Shown here one piece after another: positions 25,566-34,164 of a stretch of 64,000 nt of DNA (position 1 is the first letter of the stretch; each line of letters opens with the position of its first letter). The translations under genes and the position numbers were made by a program. This DNA comes from Burkholderia cepacia (lineage in GTDB: Bacteria; Pseudomonadota; Gammaproteobacteria; Burkholderiales; Burkholderiaceae). Location: positions 434,001 to 498,000 of the forward strand of contig NZ_CP073637.1 of assembly GCF_029962485.1 (NCBI RefSeq), in the 5' to 3' direction. The notes under the pieces were generated by a model. That model had not been told where the DNA came from. It searched no databases and saw only the letters and a list, made by a program, of their open reading frames with translations.

Positions 25566-26486
25566 ATGGACGACTTCCTTACCCCGCATCTCGCGCTGTT
25601 CGTCGATGTGGTCGATCAGCAGAGCTTCTCGGCGGCCGCGCGCCGGCTCGGCGTCGCCGCGTCGTCGGTTACGCGGCGCATCGACCGCCTCGAGGCACAG
25701 CTCGGCATCCGCCTCCTGCATCGCACCACGCACGCGCTGCGGCCGACCGAGGCCGGGCAGCTGCTGTACGGGCGCGCGACGCGGATGCTGGCCGAACTGC
25801 GCGGCTTGCAGGAGGACCTGCACAGCCAGCGCGACGAGCCGAGCGGACTGTTGCGCGTCGACTGTCCGGCGCCGTTCGGCCGGCGGCACCTGATGGCGGC
25901 GCTGGCCGCGTTCATGCAGCGTCACCCGGCGCTGCAGGTCGACCTGGTGCTGACCGACAGCATGGTCGACCTGCAGGGTGCGCGGCTCGGCTCCGACGTC
26001 GATCTCGCGGTGCGCATCGGCCCGCTCGAGGACACGCGCCTGGTCGCGACCGTGCTCGCGCCGCAGCGGCGCGTGCTGTGTGCGAGTACGGCCTACCTCG
26101 CGCGGCGCGGCGAGCCCGAATCGCCGGACGCGCTCGCCGGCCACGACTGTCTCGCGTGGCACGGCGCGCCGCCGCCGGGTGCGTGGCGCTTCGGCGAGCG
26201 TCGCCATGTCCCGGCGCAACCGCGGTTTCGCAGCAATCATTCGGAGGCGTTGCTCGAAGCGGCGCTCGAGGGGCTCGGTCTCGCGCATCTGCCGACCTGG
26301 CTCGCGGGGGACGCGCTGCGCGACGGGCGGTTGCGTGCGGTGCTGCCGCAGTACGCTGCGACGCCCGAGCCGGCGACGATCCACGTGCTGCGCCAGCAGG
26401 CGCGCGGCAGCGCACGGACGTCGAAACTCGTCGCATTCCTCGCGTCGTGGTTCGCGCAGCCGGCGTGGGATGCCGCGTGGGCATGA
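25566..26486 (+). CDS. LysR-family transcriptional regulator
   Basis: This 306-residue regulator has an N-terminal winged helix-turn-helix (about 4-63; SFSAAARRLGVAASSVTRRIDRLEAQLGIRLLHRTTHALRPTEAG) and a periplasmic-binding-like effector domain (about 90-295). It belongs to the CrgA/AaeR-like subgroup by its helix-turn-helix wording. It is divergent from the quinone oxidoreductase and most likely regulates it in response to an unknown ligand. The ATG at 25566 is the natural start for the family. Confidence 0.88.
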   Translation: MDDFLTPHLALFVDVVDQQSFSAAARRLGVAASSVTRRIDRLEAQLGIRLLHRTTHALRPTEAGQLLYGRATRMLAELRGLQEDLHSQRDEPSGLLRVDCPAPFGRRHLMAALAAFMQRHPALQVDLVLTDSMVDLQGARLGSDVDLAVRIGPLEDTRLVATVLAPQRRVLCASTAYLARRGEPESPDALAGHDCLAWHGAPPPGAWRFGERRHVPAQPRFRSNHSEALLEAALEGLGLAHLPTWLAGDALRDGRLRAVLPQYAATPEPATIHVLRQQARGSARTSKLVAFLASWFAQPAWDAAWA

Positions 26487-26507
26487 CGGCGGGCAGGCAC
26501 CGTACGG

Positions 26508-26537
26508 AAAGAAAAAAGGGCCTCGCATGCGAGGCCC
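26508..26537 (-). terminator. Intrinsic terminator for the M1 aminopeptidase gene
   Basis: A perfect 20-nt palindrome at 26518-26537 is followed, on the minus strand, by TTTTTTCTTTCC. It sits about 70 nt beyond the stop of the minus-strand aminopeptidase gene and also faces the end of the LysR gene. Confidence 0.75.
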
Positions 26538-26562
26538 GTCAAAGGTCGGAGAAGCCGGTACG

Positions 26563-26597
26563 CCGGCCGGCGCCGCAGGCTGCGCGGCGCCGGCCGG
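26563..26597. repeat. GC-only inverted repeat, 14-bp arms
   Basis: A perfect 14-bp inverted repeat made only of G and C (arms 26563-26576 and 26584-26597) has a 7-nt loop. It begins 10 nt after the aminopeptidase stop on the minus strand. It has no T tract, so it is more likely a 3'-end stabilising stem acting with the terminator further on. Confidence 0.7.
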
Positions 26598-26607
26598 ATG
26601 CGCACCG

Positions 26608-28776
26608 TTACTGCGTCACTACCTTGCGCGGCTTGAAGACGCCCTGGTAGTGCAGTGCCGGGCGCTCCTTCGTCGTCAGCTCGACGCCGCCGAAGGTCGG
26701 CGTCTGGCGCAGCTTCATCGCGGCCGGCGAAGCCACCGAGCCGATCGACGTCGAGCGCGATGCCGGTGCGAGGTTGTTCGCGACGAGCAGCGCGGCTTCG
26801 CTCTTCAGGTTCGCCAGCAGGACCGGATCGGTCGAGCCGTTGACCTGCGTGAGCAGCCCGCTCCAGGCCGCGTCGCTGTAGTTCACGACGTAGTAGTCAA
26901 GACCGCTCGGGTCGGCGACCACGCCCGTGCAGCCGTCGATCCGCGTCTGCGTCTGCGTGTCCTTCAGCGCGAGCGTCGTGCGTTTCGCGAGACCCTGACC
27001 GTACGCGAGCGTGATCGGCACCGTCCACTGCAGGCCCGGATACGCGTTCTTGTTCGGGAACGGCTGCTGTTTCAGCGTGATGACCGTCTGGTTCTTCGTC
27101 AGGTCGCACTGCGTGTCGAGCGAGATCAGCGGGACACCGGTCTGGCGCACGTAGCTGTCGCCGATCGGGCCGACCGCCTGGCCGCTTTCCTTCGACAGCG
27201 CATCCCACAGACGCTTCGGCGTGCCGTTGCCGAACGAGTAGTCGACGAGGTACTGCTGCAGACCCTTGCGCAGCGTCTGTTCGCCGAGATAGTTCTCGAG
27301 CGTCTTCAGCACGTGGCCGCCCTTGTCGTACGTGAACGCGCTGGCGCTCAGCACGAAATCGTTCGACGCCCAGTCGTTGAAGTTCGGCGCGACCGGGAAC
27401 GCGTTCGGGCCGATGTCACGATTGATCACGCGATACTTGTTCTTCACCTGGTCGAGCCAGCTGAACTCGTTGGGGAAGAACTGGATCGTCGTCTTCGTTT
27501 CGAAGAACGTCGCGAACGATTCGTTGAGCCATACGTTGTCCCACCAGTCGGTCGTGACGAGATCGCCGAACCACTGGTGCGCGACTTCGTGCGTCAGCAC
27601 CTCGTTGCCGTAGTGCGACATCGGCTGGCCCGGCTGCGGCAGGATGTCGTCGGCGAACTCGAGGATCGACCCCCAGTTCTCCATCCCGCCGAAGTTCAGG
27701 TCCTTCTGCTCCTTGAACGCGTCGTTCGCGGCCACCGTGTCGAACTTCGTCAGCGGCAGTGCGATGCCCGTGTAGCGGTAGTAGAAGTCGAGCGCCTGCT
27801 TGGTGCGATCCATCGCCGGCTTCGCCCAGTCGCTCATGCCCGGCGGCGTGAACACGCGCAGGTGCAGGCCGCCCTTGCCGCCCGGCAGCGGGCTCGTGAA
27901 GTCGTCCTCGTAGGTGTCGAACAGGCCGCCGCCGAAGAACAGCAGGTACGACGGCATCGGCGGGGTCTTCTCGAACTGCACGAGCTTGTAGCCGCCGCCG
28001 ACATTGGTCGACGGCTTCTCGGCCGCGTTCGACACGACGCGCCAGCTCGACGGCACTTCGGCCGTCACTTCATAGGTCGGGCGGAAGGCCGGTTCGTCCC
28101 AGCCGGGGAACCACTGGCGCGACAGGTTGGTTTCGCCCTGCGTCAGGATCGCGCCGCTCGTCTTGCCGTCGGTGCCCTTCAGGTCGACGCGGAAGATGCC
28201 TTCCGCGGCCGAGCAGCCCGGATACGGATCGTCTCCGCAGCTGCCGCCCGTCTTCGCGACCGGATCGTCGTACGACTTGAAGTTGATGATGCCCGACCAC
28301 TCCATGTGCAGCGAGTAGTTGCCCGGCGAGATCGTGCCGCTCACGGGGCGCAGCTGATAGAAGTCGCCCTTGTCCTGCGGCGTCGCGATCAGCTGGATGT
28401 TGCCCGGCTGCAGCGTGATGCGGCCGTTCGTGAACTTGATCCGGTGGCCGGCGATCACGATGTTGTTGACCGGCTTCAGCACCTTGATTTCGACATCTGC
28501 ACGGCCGTCGAACGCGTTCAGCGCCTCGTTCGGGCGGAACCACAGCCGGTAGTTCACCGGTACCACGGTGGCCGGCAACTCGACAGGCGACACGCTCTTG
28601 TCGACGTTGGATGCGCTCGGCGGCGCGGTGACGGCGGGCGACGAGCCCGTATGCGGCGCGCCGGCGGAGCTGAGCGCGGAAGCGGAGCCTGCACCGCCGT
28701 CGTCGCCGCCGCACCCGGCGAGCGCCAGGGCGGCGACGAGCGGCAGATAACGCATCTTGCGAATATGAATCGACAT
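26608..28776 (-). CDS. M1-family metallopeptidase lipoprotein (aminopeptidase N-like)
   Basis: This 722-residue secreted peptidase has a signal peptide ending in lipobox LAGC (lipidated Cys near residue 22) followed by GGDDGG, so it is probably a lipoprotein of the periplasm or outer membrane. The M1 substrate motif appears as GGMENWGS, and the zinc site is HEVAHQWFGD with the third ligand Glu 19 residues on in WLNESFATFFE. Family members remove N-terminal residues from peptides. The C-terminal part is shorter than in E. coli PepN (870 residues). It is flanked by a terminator downstream and an AT-rich gap upstream. Confidence 0.88.
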   Translation of the reverse strand: MSIHIRKMRYLPLVAALALAGCGGDDGGAGSASALSSAGAPHTGSSPAVTAPPSASNVDKSVSPVELPATVVPVNYRLWFRPNEALNAFDGRADVEIKVLKPVNNIVIAGHRIKFTNGRITLQPGNIQLIATPQDKGDFYQLRPVSGTISPGNYSLHMEWSGIINFKSYDDPVAKTGGSCGDDPYPGCSAAEGIFRVDLKGTDGKTSGAILTQGETNLSRQWFPGWDEPAFRPTYEVTAEVPSSWRVVSNAAEKPSTNVGGGYKLVQFEKTPPMPSYLLFFGGGLFDTYEDDFTSPLPGGKGGLHLRVFTPPGMSDWAKPAMDRTKQALDFYYRYTGIALPLTKFDTVAANDAFKEQKDLNFGGMENWGSILEFADDILPQPGQPMSHYGNEVLTHEVAHQWFGDLVTTDWWDNVWLNESFATFFETKTTIQFFPNEFSWLDQVKNKYRVINRDIGPNAFPVAPNFNDWASNDFVLSASAFTYDKGGHVLKTLENYLGEQTLRKGLQQYLVDYSFGNGTPKRLWDALSKESGQAVGPIGDSYVRQTGVPLISLDTQCDLTKNQTVITLKQQPFPNKNAYPGLQWTVPITLAYGQGLAKRTTLALKDTQTQTRIDGCTGVVADPSGLDYYVVNYSDAAWSGLLTQVNGSTDPVLLANLKSEAALLVANNLAPASRSTSIGSVASPAAMKLRQTPTFGGVELTTKERPALHYQGVFKPRKVVTQ

Positions 28777-29417
28777 GACTGAAACCTCGATTGTAGAAAG
28801 AATCGTTCAGTGCTGCGAAAACGCCGGCAAAAGCAATCCCCTCGCCGTTAATCAACGGCGAAAAAATGGCAATGACGGATTATTCGGAAAGACGGTAGCC
28901 GACTACGTGAAGGTAATCATGGTTTACTGCCCCCTCTGGATTTCCGGATATTGGTTAACTTGTCAGTTCAAAATGGCCGGGCGCGTGTTGTACTGAATTG
29001 ATTTCGCGCGCACGACACGGGGCCGCACGCCCGGCGTGGGCGCGCAATCCCTTTGAACCGACGACCTACGGGGCTGGCCGGGCCAGTCCGCAGGACGGAA
29101 GGAAGGCGTGTTGCCGTTCCGTAAATTCACCGTCATGCGGCTTCAAGGTTTGTCGGCTTGCTCCAAGGATGCGTAAATATACTTGATGGTTTTGGGTAAA
29201 GGAAACGAAAAATTTAGAAAGAGCATCTATTGAATTCTTGGCGCTTCATTGAATGCTGGAAGTCATTAATTCGCTTTCCGTTTAGCTGTCGAATTCGTAG
29301 TTTTAATCTATTAACGATCTTGGGTTGCCGCGGAAACTACGAAATCCGGCGTGGGGCGGTGCGCTCGGTACAATGCATCGACGACCCGCTCACCGATCGC
29401 CGCGAGGAGGCTGTGCC
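28777..29417. other. AT-rich intergenic region
   Basis: This 641-nt gap lies between the divergent aminopeptidase and LEA-lipoprotein genes. From about 29110 to 29340 the base composition drops clearly below the rest of the window, with many A and T runs. Reading frames here (for example at 28775-28996) lack a ribosome site and any recognisable product. A TACAAT box at 29369-29374 could be the -10 element of the lipoprotein gene. Confidence 0.5.
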
Positions 29418-29912
29418 ATGCCACGTACCCTGTTCCGTTTCGCGCCGCTGCGCGCCGTGCTGATGCTGGTTGCCGCCGCGCTGCTGCTCGGCGGTTGCGC
29501 GGGGCTGACGCGCGACCCCGTGCGCGTGTCGGTCGCGGGGCTCGACCCGCTCGTCGGGCAGGGCCTCGAGATGCGCTTCAACCTGAAGCTGCGCGTGCAG
29601 AACCCGAACGACGCGCCGATCGAATACGACGGAATCTCGGTCGCGCTCGACCTGAACGGCACGCCGTTCGCGAGCGGCGTCAGCGATCGCTCGGGCACCG
29701 TGCCGCGTTTCGGCGAAGCCGTGCTCGACGTGCCGGTGTCCGTGTCCGCATTCGCCGCCGCGCGGCAGGCGTGGAACCTGCCCGGCGCGGCCGCGAACGG
29801 CGAGCTGCCGTATGCGCTGCGCGGCCGGCTCGCGGGCGGCGTGCTCGGCACCGTGCACTTCAACGACGCGGGCACGCTGCGCATGCCCGTCATGCCGGGG
29901 TGGGGCGGGTAG
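29418..29912 (+). CDS. LEA type 2 (WHy-domain) family lipoprotein
   Basis: This is a 164-residue lipoprotein. The start at 29418 is supported by GAGGAGG 8 nt upstream. The signal peptide ends in lipobox LGGC (Cys near residue 27), followed by a LEA14/WHy-type beta-sandwich (about 35-160) with the conserved MRFNLKLRVQNPNDAPIEYDGISVALDLNG. The family is found in desiccation and stress contexts; no enzymatic role is known. It stands alone on the plus strand. Confidence 0.82.
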   Translation: MPRTLFRFAPLRAVLMLVAAALLLGGCAGLTRDPVRVSVAGLDPLVGQGLEMRFNLKLRVQNPNDAPIEYDGISVALDLNGTPFASGVSDRSGTVPRFGEAVLDVPVSVSAFAAARQAWNLPGAAANGELPYALRGRLAGGVLGTVHFNDAGTLRMPVMPGWGG

Positions 29913-30064
29913 GTCGTGTGGTTTTCGGAAACGTCGTCCAAATGTCACTGAAAATTGACCATTTGACAGTCTTCAATGCTTATCGTGCGTGATGCCGATT
30001 TTCGATGGTGTTGCCCCTACACTTGCCGATGTCCGAGGGTCGGACATTCTTTCAGGAGCAAACC

Positions 30065-30397
30065 ATGGCGGCAAAATTCGAGATCAGGAAAGCCACGAAC
30101 GGTCAGTACTACTTTCACCTGAAGTCGGCGAACGGCGAGATCATCCTCGCGAGCGAGCGGTACGAAGAGAAGGGCGGCGCGAGAAACGGGATCGCGTCAG
30201 TGCGGGACAATGCGCCGCTGGATGAGCGCTACGAGCGCAAGCTTGCCCACAACGGCGAGCCGATGTTCAACCTGAAGGCCGCCAACCACCAGATCATCGG
30301 CACGAGCGAAACGTACAGGAGCGTGCAGGGCCGCGAGAACGGCATCGCGGCCGTCAAGCGCGATGCGCCCGGTGCGGAAACCTTCGATCTCGCCTGA
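30065..30397 (+). CDS. YegP-like DUF1508 protein
   Basis: This 110-residue protein consists of two tandem DUF1508 repeats of about 50 residues (KFEIRKATNGQYYFHLKSANGEIILASERY, then the weaker copy beginning near residue 58 with PMFNLKAANHQIIGTSETY). Each ends in a GRENGIAAV-like turn, the hallmark of E. coli YegP. Its function is unknown. The ATG at 30065 follows CAGGAGC at a good distance. A short hairpin with TTTT at 30430-30451 probably ends the transcript. Confidence 0.88.
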   Translation: MAAKFEIRKATNGQYYFHLKSANGEIILASERYEEKGGARNGIASVRDNAPLDERYERKLAHNGEPMFNLKAANHQIIGTSETYRSVQGRENGIAAVKRDAPGAETFDLA

Positions 30398-30429
30398 TCG
30401 TCGCTTGCGCCGCGACGAGCGCTGATTGG

Positions 30430-30451
30430 CGGGCGTTGCGGCGCCCGTTTT
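30430..30451 (+). terminator. Probable intrinsic terminator after the YegP-like gene
   Basis: A 6-bp inverted repeat (30430-30435 and 30442-30447) is followed by TTTT, 33 nt after the stop. The stem is short, so confidence is moderate. Confidence 0.45.
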
Positions 30452-30533
30452 GCCGGGTCGGGCAAAGCGCGGTATGGTGTGGTCCGCGCGGTGAATTCTC
30501 GCCGCCATTGAAGCCAACCGTAACCGAGTTCGC

Positions 30534-31667
30534 GTGACCGATTCCCCTGTTTTCCACTGGACCGACGCCGACGGCGCCGATCATGCCGTGCGCTGGCGCT
30601 CCGAAGCCGGTGTGCAACCGCCGAAGCGCGCGGTGCCCGCCGACGATCGCCTCACTGCCGACGCGGCTTATCGCCTTGCGTGCGAGGGCACCGCGCTCGT
30701 CTGGCAGGGCGATTTCCAGAATGCGCGCCAGCTCGTGCAGGCGATGGCGCGCCGTGTCGAGCGCAAGCCGAAGAAGGCGCAAGCCGCGGCCGGTGTCGAC
30801 GCATTCAATCTGCATCGTCTCGCGCAGTCGCAGCGCGCCCGCACGCTCGGGATGCTGCTGATCCCGCTCGACGCCGACTACACGATCCCGCTGCGCCGCG
30901 CGCCCGACGTGCGAGCCGCATGCGAGGAGGCGTACGGCCCCGGCGGCGCACCGTCGGTCGTGTCGCTGCGTGAACTGCTCGGTCTCGTCGGCGCACACGA
31001 GTGGCGCAAGAAGGGCGTACCGATTCCGGCGCTCGGCGGCGCGCCGATTCACCCGCACTACGGCGTGTTCTCGCCGGTACGCGGCGAATACGTCGAACTC
31101 GTCGCGCGCGCGCCGCTGCCGGCGAAGTCGCTCGCATTCGACATCGGCACCGGCACCGGCGTACTGGCGGCCGTGCTTGCGTCGCGCGGCGTCGAGCGTG
31201 TCGTCGCGACCGATCAGGATCCGCGTGCACTCGCCTGCGCGCGCGAGAACATCGCGCGGCTCGGTCATGCGAGCCAGGTCGACGTCGTCGAAGCCGACCT
31301 GTTTCCGGCCGGCCGTGCGCCGCTTGTCGTCTGCAACCCGCCGTGGGTGCCGGCCCGGCCGAGCGCGCCGATCGAATACGCGGTCTACGACCCCGACAGC
31401 CGCATGCTGCGCGGTTTCCTCGCAGGGCTCGCCGCGCACCTCGAGCCGGGCGGCGAAGGCTGGCTGATCCTGTCCGATTTCGCCGAGCATCTCGGCCTGC
31501 GGCCGCGCGAGACGCTGCTGCAATGGATCGACGAGGCGGGCCTCGTCGTGCTCGGCCGCGACGACATCCGCCCCGCGCATCCGAAGTCCATGGACGCCGA
31601 CGATCCGCTGCACGCGGCGCGCCGCGCCGAGGTCACGTCGCTCTGGCGGCTCGGCGCGCGAGCCTGA
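30534..31667 (+). CDS. Class I SAM-dependent methyltransferase, HemK/PrmC-like (NPPW)
   Basis: This 377-residue cytoplasmic methyltransferase starts at GTG 30534. The N-terminal 170 residues are unassigned. The Rossmann domain (about 195-330) has motif I FDIGTGTGVLAAVLASRG, an acidic loop (ATDQD) and the catalytic motif NPPW near residue 265, which marks methylation of an amide or ring nitrogen as in PrmC, PrmB and RlmG. The exact substrate cannot be read from sequence. It may be grouped with the next methyltransferase, 89 nt downstream. Confidence 0.78.
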   Translation: MTDSPVFHWTDADGADHAVRWRSEAGVQPPKRAVPADDRLTADAAYRLACEGTALVWQGDFQNARQLVQAMARRVERKPKKAQAAAGVDAFNLHRLAQSQRARTLGMLLIPLDADYTIPLRRAPDVRAACEEAYGPGGAPSVVSLRELLGLVGAHEWRKKGVPIPALGGAPIHPHYGVFSPVRGEYVELVARAPLPAKSLAFDIGTGTGVLAAVLASRGVERVVATDQDPRALACARENIARLGHASQVDVVEADLFPAGRAPLVVCNPPWVPARPSAPIEYAVYDPDSRMLRGFLAGLAAHLEPGGEGWLILSDFAEHLGLRPRETLLQWIDEAGLVVLGRDDIRPAHPKSMDADDPLHAARRAEVTSLWRLGARA

Positions 31668-31756
31668 CCGCGTATTTTCGGTAAACTGTCGCCATTCCTC
31701 ACGAATTCCCGCCGCCGGGCCGTGGTCGACCGACCGTGGCCCGGCGCCGCATCACG

Positions 31757-32647
31757 ATGTCGAACAAAACCCACGAAATCCGCCCGGAGCAGTCCGTCGA
31801 GCTGCTGAAGGAACTGCACATCCTCACCCGTGACGGGAAGCTGAACCAGGACAGCCGCCGCAAGCTGAAGCAGGTCTATCACCTGTTCCAGTTCATCGAG
31901 CCGCTGCTCGCCGGCGTGCAAGCCGACAAAAGCAACGTGACGCTCGTCGATCACGGTGCCGGCAAGTCGTATCTCGGCTTCATCCTGTATGACCTGTTCT
32001 TCAAGCAGCAGCCGGGGCACGGCACGCCGGAATTCGCGTCGCACGTGTACGGGATCGAGACGCGTGAGGAGCTCGTCACGCGCTCGACCGAGCTGGCCGA
32101 GCGGCTCGGGTTCGGCGGCATGTCGTTCCTGAACCTGTCGGTCGCCGATTCGATCACGTCGCCGCAGCTGCCCGAAACCGTCGATGTCGTTACCGCGCTG
32201 CATGCGTGCGACACGGCGACCGACGACGCGATCCGCTTCGCGCTCGCGAAGCGCGCGCAGCATATCGTGCTCGTGCCGTGCTGCCAGGCGGAAGTCGCGG
32301 GCGTGCTGCGCAAGAACAAGGGCAAGTCGCTCGCGAACGCGCTGACCGAGGTGTGGCGGCATCCGCTGCATACGCGCGAATTCGGCAGCCAGATCACCAA
32401 CGTGCTGCGCTGCCTGCAACTCGAGGCGCACGGCTACCAGGTCAGCGTGACCGAGCTGGTCGGCTGGGAGCATTCGATGAAGAACGAGCTGATCATCGCT
32501 CAGTACAAGAATCTGCCGCGCCGGCGGCCCGGCGAGCGGTTGAACGAGATCCTCGGGATGTTCGGCCTTGCCGAACTGAACGAGCGCTTCTTCGTGGCGG
32601 AAGCCGCGGCGGCAGGCGGCGAGGCCGTCGAGCCGGCCGAAGGCTGA
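31757..32647 (+). CDS. Methyltransferase-domain protein (Methyltransf_32 type)
   Basis: This 296-residue protein has the block VTLVDHGAGKSYLGFILYDLF (about 68-88), which corresponds to SAM motif I of the PF13679 group, followed by VYGIETREEL and VTALHACDTATDDAI. The CDTATD and VPCCQAE motifs are typical of this group, which includes the eukaryotic methyltransferase-like 25 proteins. The substrate is unknown. The start is set at ATG 31757 (MSNKTHEIRPEQS); a GTG 21 nt upstream is also in frame. No good ribosome site is visible. Confidence 0.78.
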   Translation: MSNKTHEIRPEQSVELLKELHILTRDGKLNQDSRRKLKQVYHLFQFIEPLLAGVQADKSNVTLVDHGAGKSYLGFILYDLFFKQQPGHGTPEFASHVYGIETREELVTRSTELAERLGFGGMSFLNLSVADSITSPQLPETVDVVTALHACDTATDDAIRFALAKRAQHIVLVPCCQAEVAGVLRKNKGKSLANALTEVWRHPLHTREFGSQITNVLRCLQLEAHGYQVSVTELVGWEHSMKNELIIAQYKNLPRRRPGERLNEILGMFGLAELNERFFVAEAAAAGGEAVEPAEG

Positions 32648-32675
32648 CGCGCAGCCCGCGCGCCCGCGCGGAGCG

Positions 32676-33248
32676 TCAAACGTCGTCGCCCGGCCGGCGC
32701 ATCCATTCGCGCCAGCCGTCGTGGCCGAGGCGGCGCAGCGTTTCCTGATTCTTTTCGTAGATCGCGGACGCATCCGGAAACGCGTCGACCGCGCGCGCGA
32801 TGCTGTCCTCGCGCAGCAGGTGCAGGATCGGGTACGGCGCGCGGTTCGTGTAGTTCTCGATATCGTCGGGCTCGGTGCCTTCGAACCGGTATTGCGGATG
32901 GAAGCTCGCGATCTGCAGCACGCCGTCGAGCCGCAGTTGCTGCACGAGCCGCTCGGCGAAGAACAACGCATCGTTGTAGTCGAGGAAATCGGCGAACGCA
33001 TGCGGGAAGATCACGAGCGTCGTGTCGACCTGCTGCGGATCCGCCGCATCGAGCGCGCGCAGCTCGGTTTCGAGTTCGGCGAGCGCGTCTTCCAGCGTTG
33101 TCGCGTCGCTGATCGCGTAGCGCACCTGTTCCTTCACATAGACGCTTTTCGCGAACGGGCACAGATTGAGCCCGATGACCGCGCGCGCGAGCCAGTGCCG
33201 GGTGGCGGCGAGGATGTCGTCGTGCGATTCGGTGCGGGTGTCGGTCAT
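32676..33248 (-). CDS. DUF1415 family protein
   Basis: This 190-residue protein matches DUF1415: WLARAVIGLNLCPFAKSVYV near the start, LVIFPHAFADFLDYNDAL in the middle, and QIASFHPQYRFEGTEPDDIENYTNRAPYPILHLLRE. The conserved Cys, His and Asn residues hint at a metal or catalytic site, but no activity is established. The start at 33248 is the ATG that begins the family alignment. It converges with the methyltransferase gene, with 28 nt between the stops. Confidence 0.87.
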   Translation of the reverse strand: MTDTRTESHDDILAATRHWLARAVIGLNLCPFAKSVYVKEQVRYAISDATTLEDALAELETELRALDAADPQQVDTTLVIFPHAFADFLDYNDALFFAERLVQQLRLDGVLQIASFHPQYRFEGTEPDDIENYTNRAPYPILHLLREDSIARAVDAFPDASAIYEKNQETLRRLGHDGWREWMRRPGDDV

Positions 33249-33324
33249 CGTGAAACCAGTCGGGCGGAAGAACGGCGAGGGCCGCATTGTAGCGGGCCCG
33301 CCGCGCTCGGGCGTATGCGCCCCG

Positions 33325-33945
33325 TCAAGCGCAGGCGGCTTCGATCAACTGCGTGACGAGCGCGGGCGCGGTGCCGATTGGCGTCTCGCCGTGCCGGTAC
33401 GTCTGGCTTGCCGCGTAGATGCCTTCGACCACCAGTGCAAGCGCGTCGGCCAGCGCCTTCGGTTGCCGCGCGCCGGCGCCTTCGCACAGCGCGACGAGCC
33501 GCTTCATCAGCTGTTCCTTGTTCTGCGCGACACGCTCGCGCGCCGGGTGCGACGCATCCGGGAATTCCGCGGCGACATTGACGAACGGACAGCCGCGATA
33601 GTCCTTCTGCGTCGCGCGCTCGGCGAGATCGACGAAATACTGGATCAACTGCGCCCTCGGCTGGCCCGGGTGCTTCGCGGCGCTCGTATCGAGGCGCTCG
33701 AAGAAGCACGCATCCATCCGCTCCAGATACGCGAGGATCAGTTCGTCCTTCGACGAGAACTGGCGGTACAGGCTCATCTTGTTGACGCCCGCGCGCTCCA
33801 CGACCGCCTCGACGCCGACCGTGCGAACCCCTTCCTTGTAAAACAGCTCCTCGGCGGCGCGCAGCAGGTGCTCCTGCGCGGTGGCGCCGTCGATCGGCCG
33901 GCGCGTGCGGCGCGCCGGCGGCTTGGCGATCTCGATGCCCGACAT
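33325..33945 (-). CDS. TetR-family transcriptional repressor
   Basis: This is a 206-residue regulator. The start at 33945 (MSGIEIAKPP) has GAGGG 5 nt upstream; an in-frame ATG six codons earlier is possible. The N-terminal helix-turn-helix is at about 25-70 (LLRAAEELFYKEGVRTVGVEAVVERAGVNKMSLYRQFSSKDELILAYLE). The C-terminal half has the PFVNVAAEFPD motif of the YxaF/LmrA-like group. It is divergent from an MFS transporter, and the intergenic DNA holds two related inverted repeats that are probable operators, so it most likely represses the transporter and itself. Confidence 0.88.
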   Translation of the reverse strand: MSGIEIAKPPARRTRRPIDGATAQEHLLRAAEELFYKEGVRTVGVEAVVERAGVNKMSLYRQFSSKDELILAYLERMDACFFERLDTSAAKHPGQPRAQLIQYFVDLAERATQKDYRGCPFVNVAAEFPDASHPARERVAQNKEQLMKRLVALCEGAGARQPKALADALALVVEGIYAASQTYRHGETPIGTAPALVTQLIEAACA

Positions 33946-33973
33946 GATGACCCTCGGCTGCATAGTGAATTGC

Positions 33974-34002
33974 TTGACATGTTACCGACTGGTAACTACG
34001 AT
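33974..34002 (+). promoter_or_regulatory. Sigma-70 promoter for the MFS gene with operator in its spacer
   Basis: A perfect -35 box TTGACA (33974-33979) is followed by a 17-nt spacer and a TACGAT -10 box (33997-34002). The 16-nt inverted repeat at 33981-33996 fills the spacer almost exactly, so a bound repressor would exclude RNA polymerase. Spacing and box quality are directly visible; use in the cell is inferred. Confidence 0.72.
33981..33996. promoter_or_regulatory. TetR operator 1 (inverted repeat)
   Basis: GTTACC-GACT-GGTAAC is a perfect 6-bp inverted repeat with a 4-nt centre, located between the divergent tetR and MFS genes. The size and the TTACC/GGTAA half-sites are typical of TetR-family operators. 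Confidence 0.7.
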
Positions 34003-34014
34003 CGCAACACACTT

Positions 34015-34030
34015 GTGACTGGTCGGTAAC
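34015..34030. promoter_or_regulatory. TetR operator 2 (degenerate copy)
   Basis: GTGACTGGTCGGTAAC, read on the opposite strand, shares the first nine bases GTTACCGAC with operator 1 and keeps one strong half-site. Its centre is 34 bp from that of operator 1, about three helical turns, so two dimers could bind the same face. Confidence 0.6.
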
Positions 34031-34164
34031 AATCGCGGCCGGATCAACAGACAAATGCCAAGCGTCGGCCCGGGTCAGCCGATGTGGAAATGTGCGGCGG
34101 AGGTGGCCTGGTCGGGGCGGAGCGGGTGCGATGGCGCCGGATCCGCCAACTGGAGAACGCGAAG

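Noticed and set aside
28775..28996. 73-codon frame in the aminopeptidase/LEA gap
   Set aside because: It overlaps the aminopeptidase start on the other strand, has no ribosome site and no recognisable sequence.
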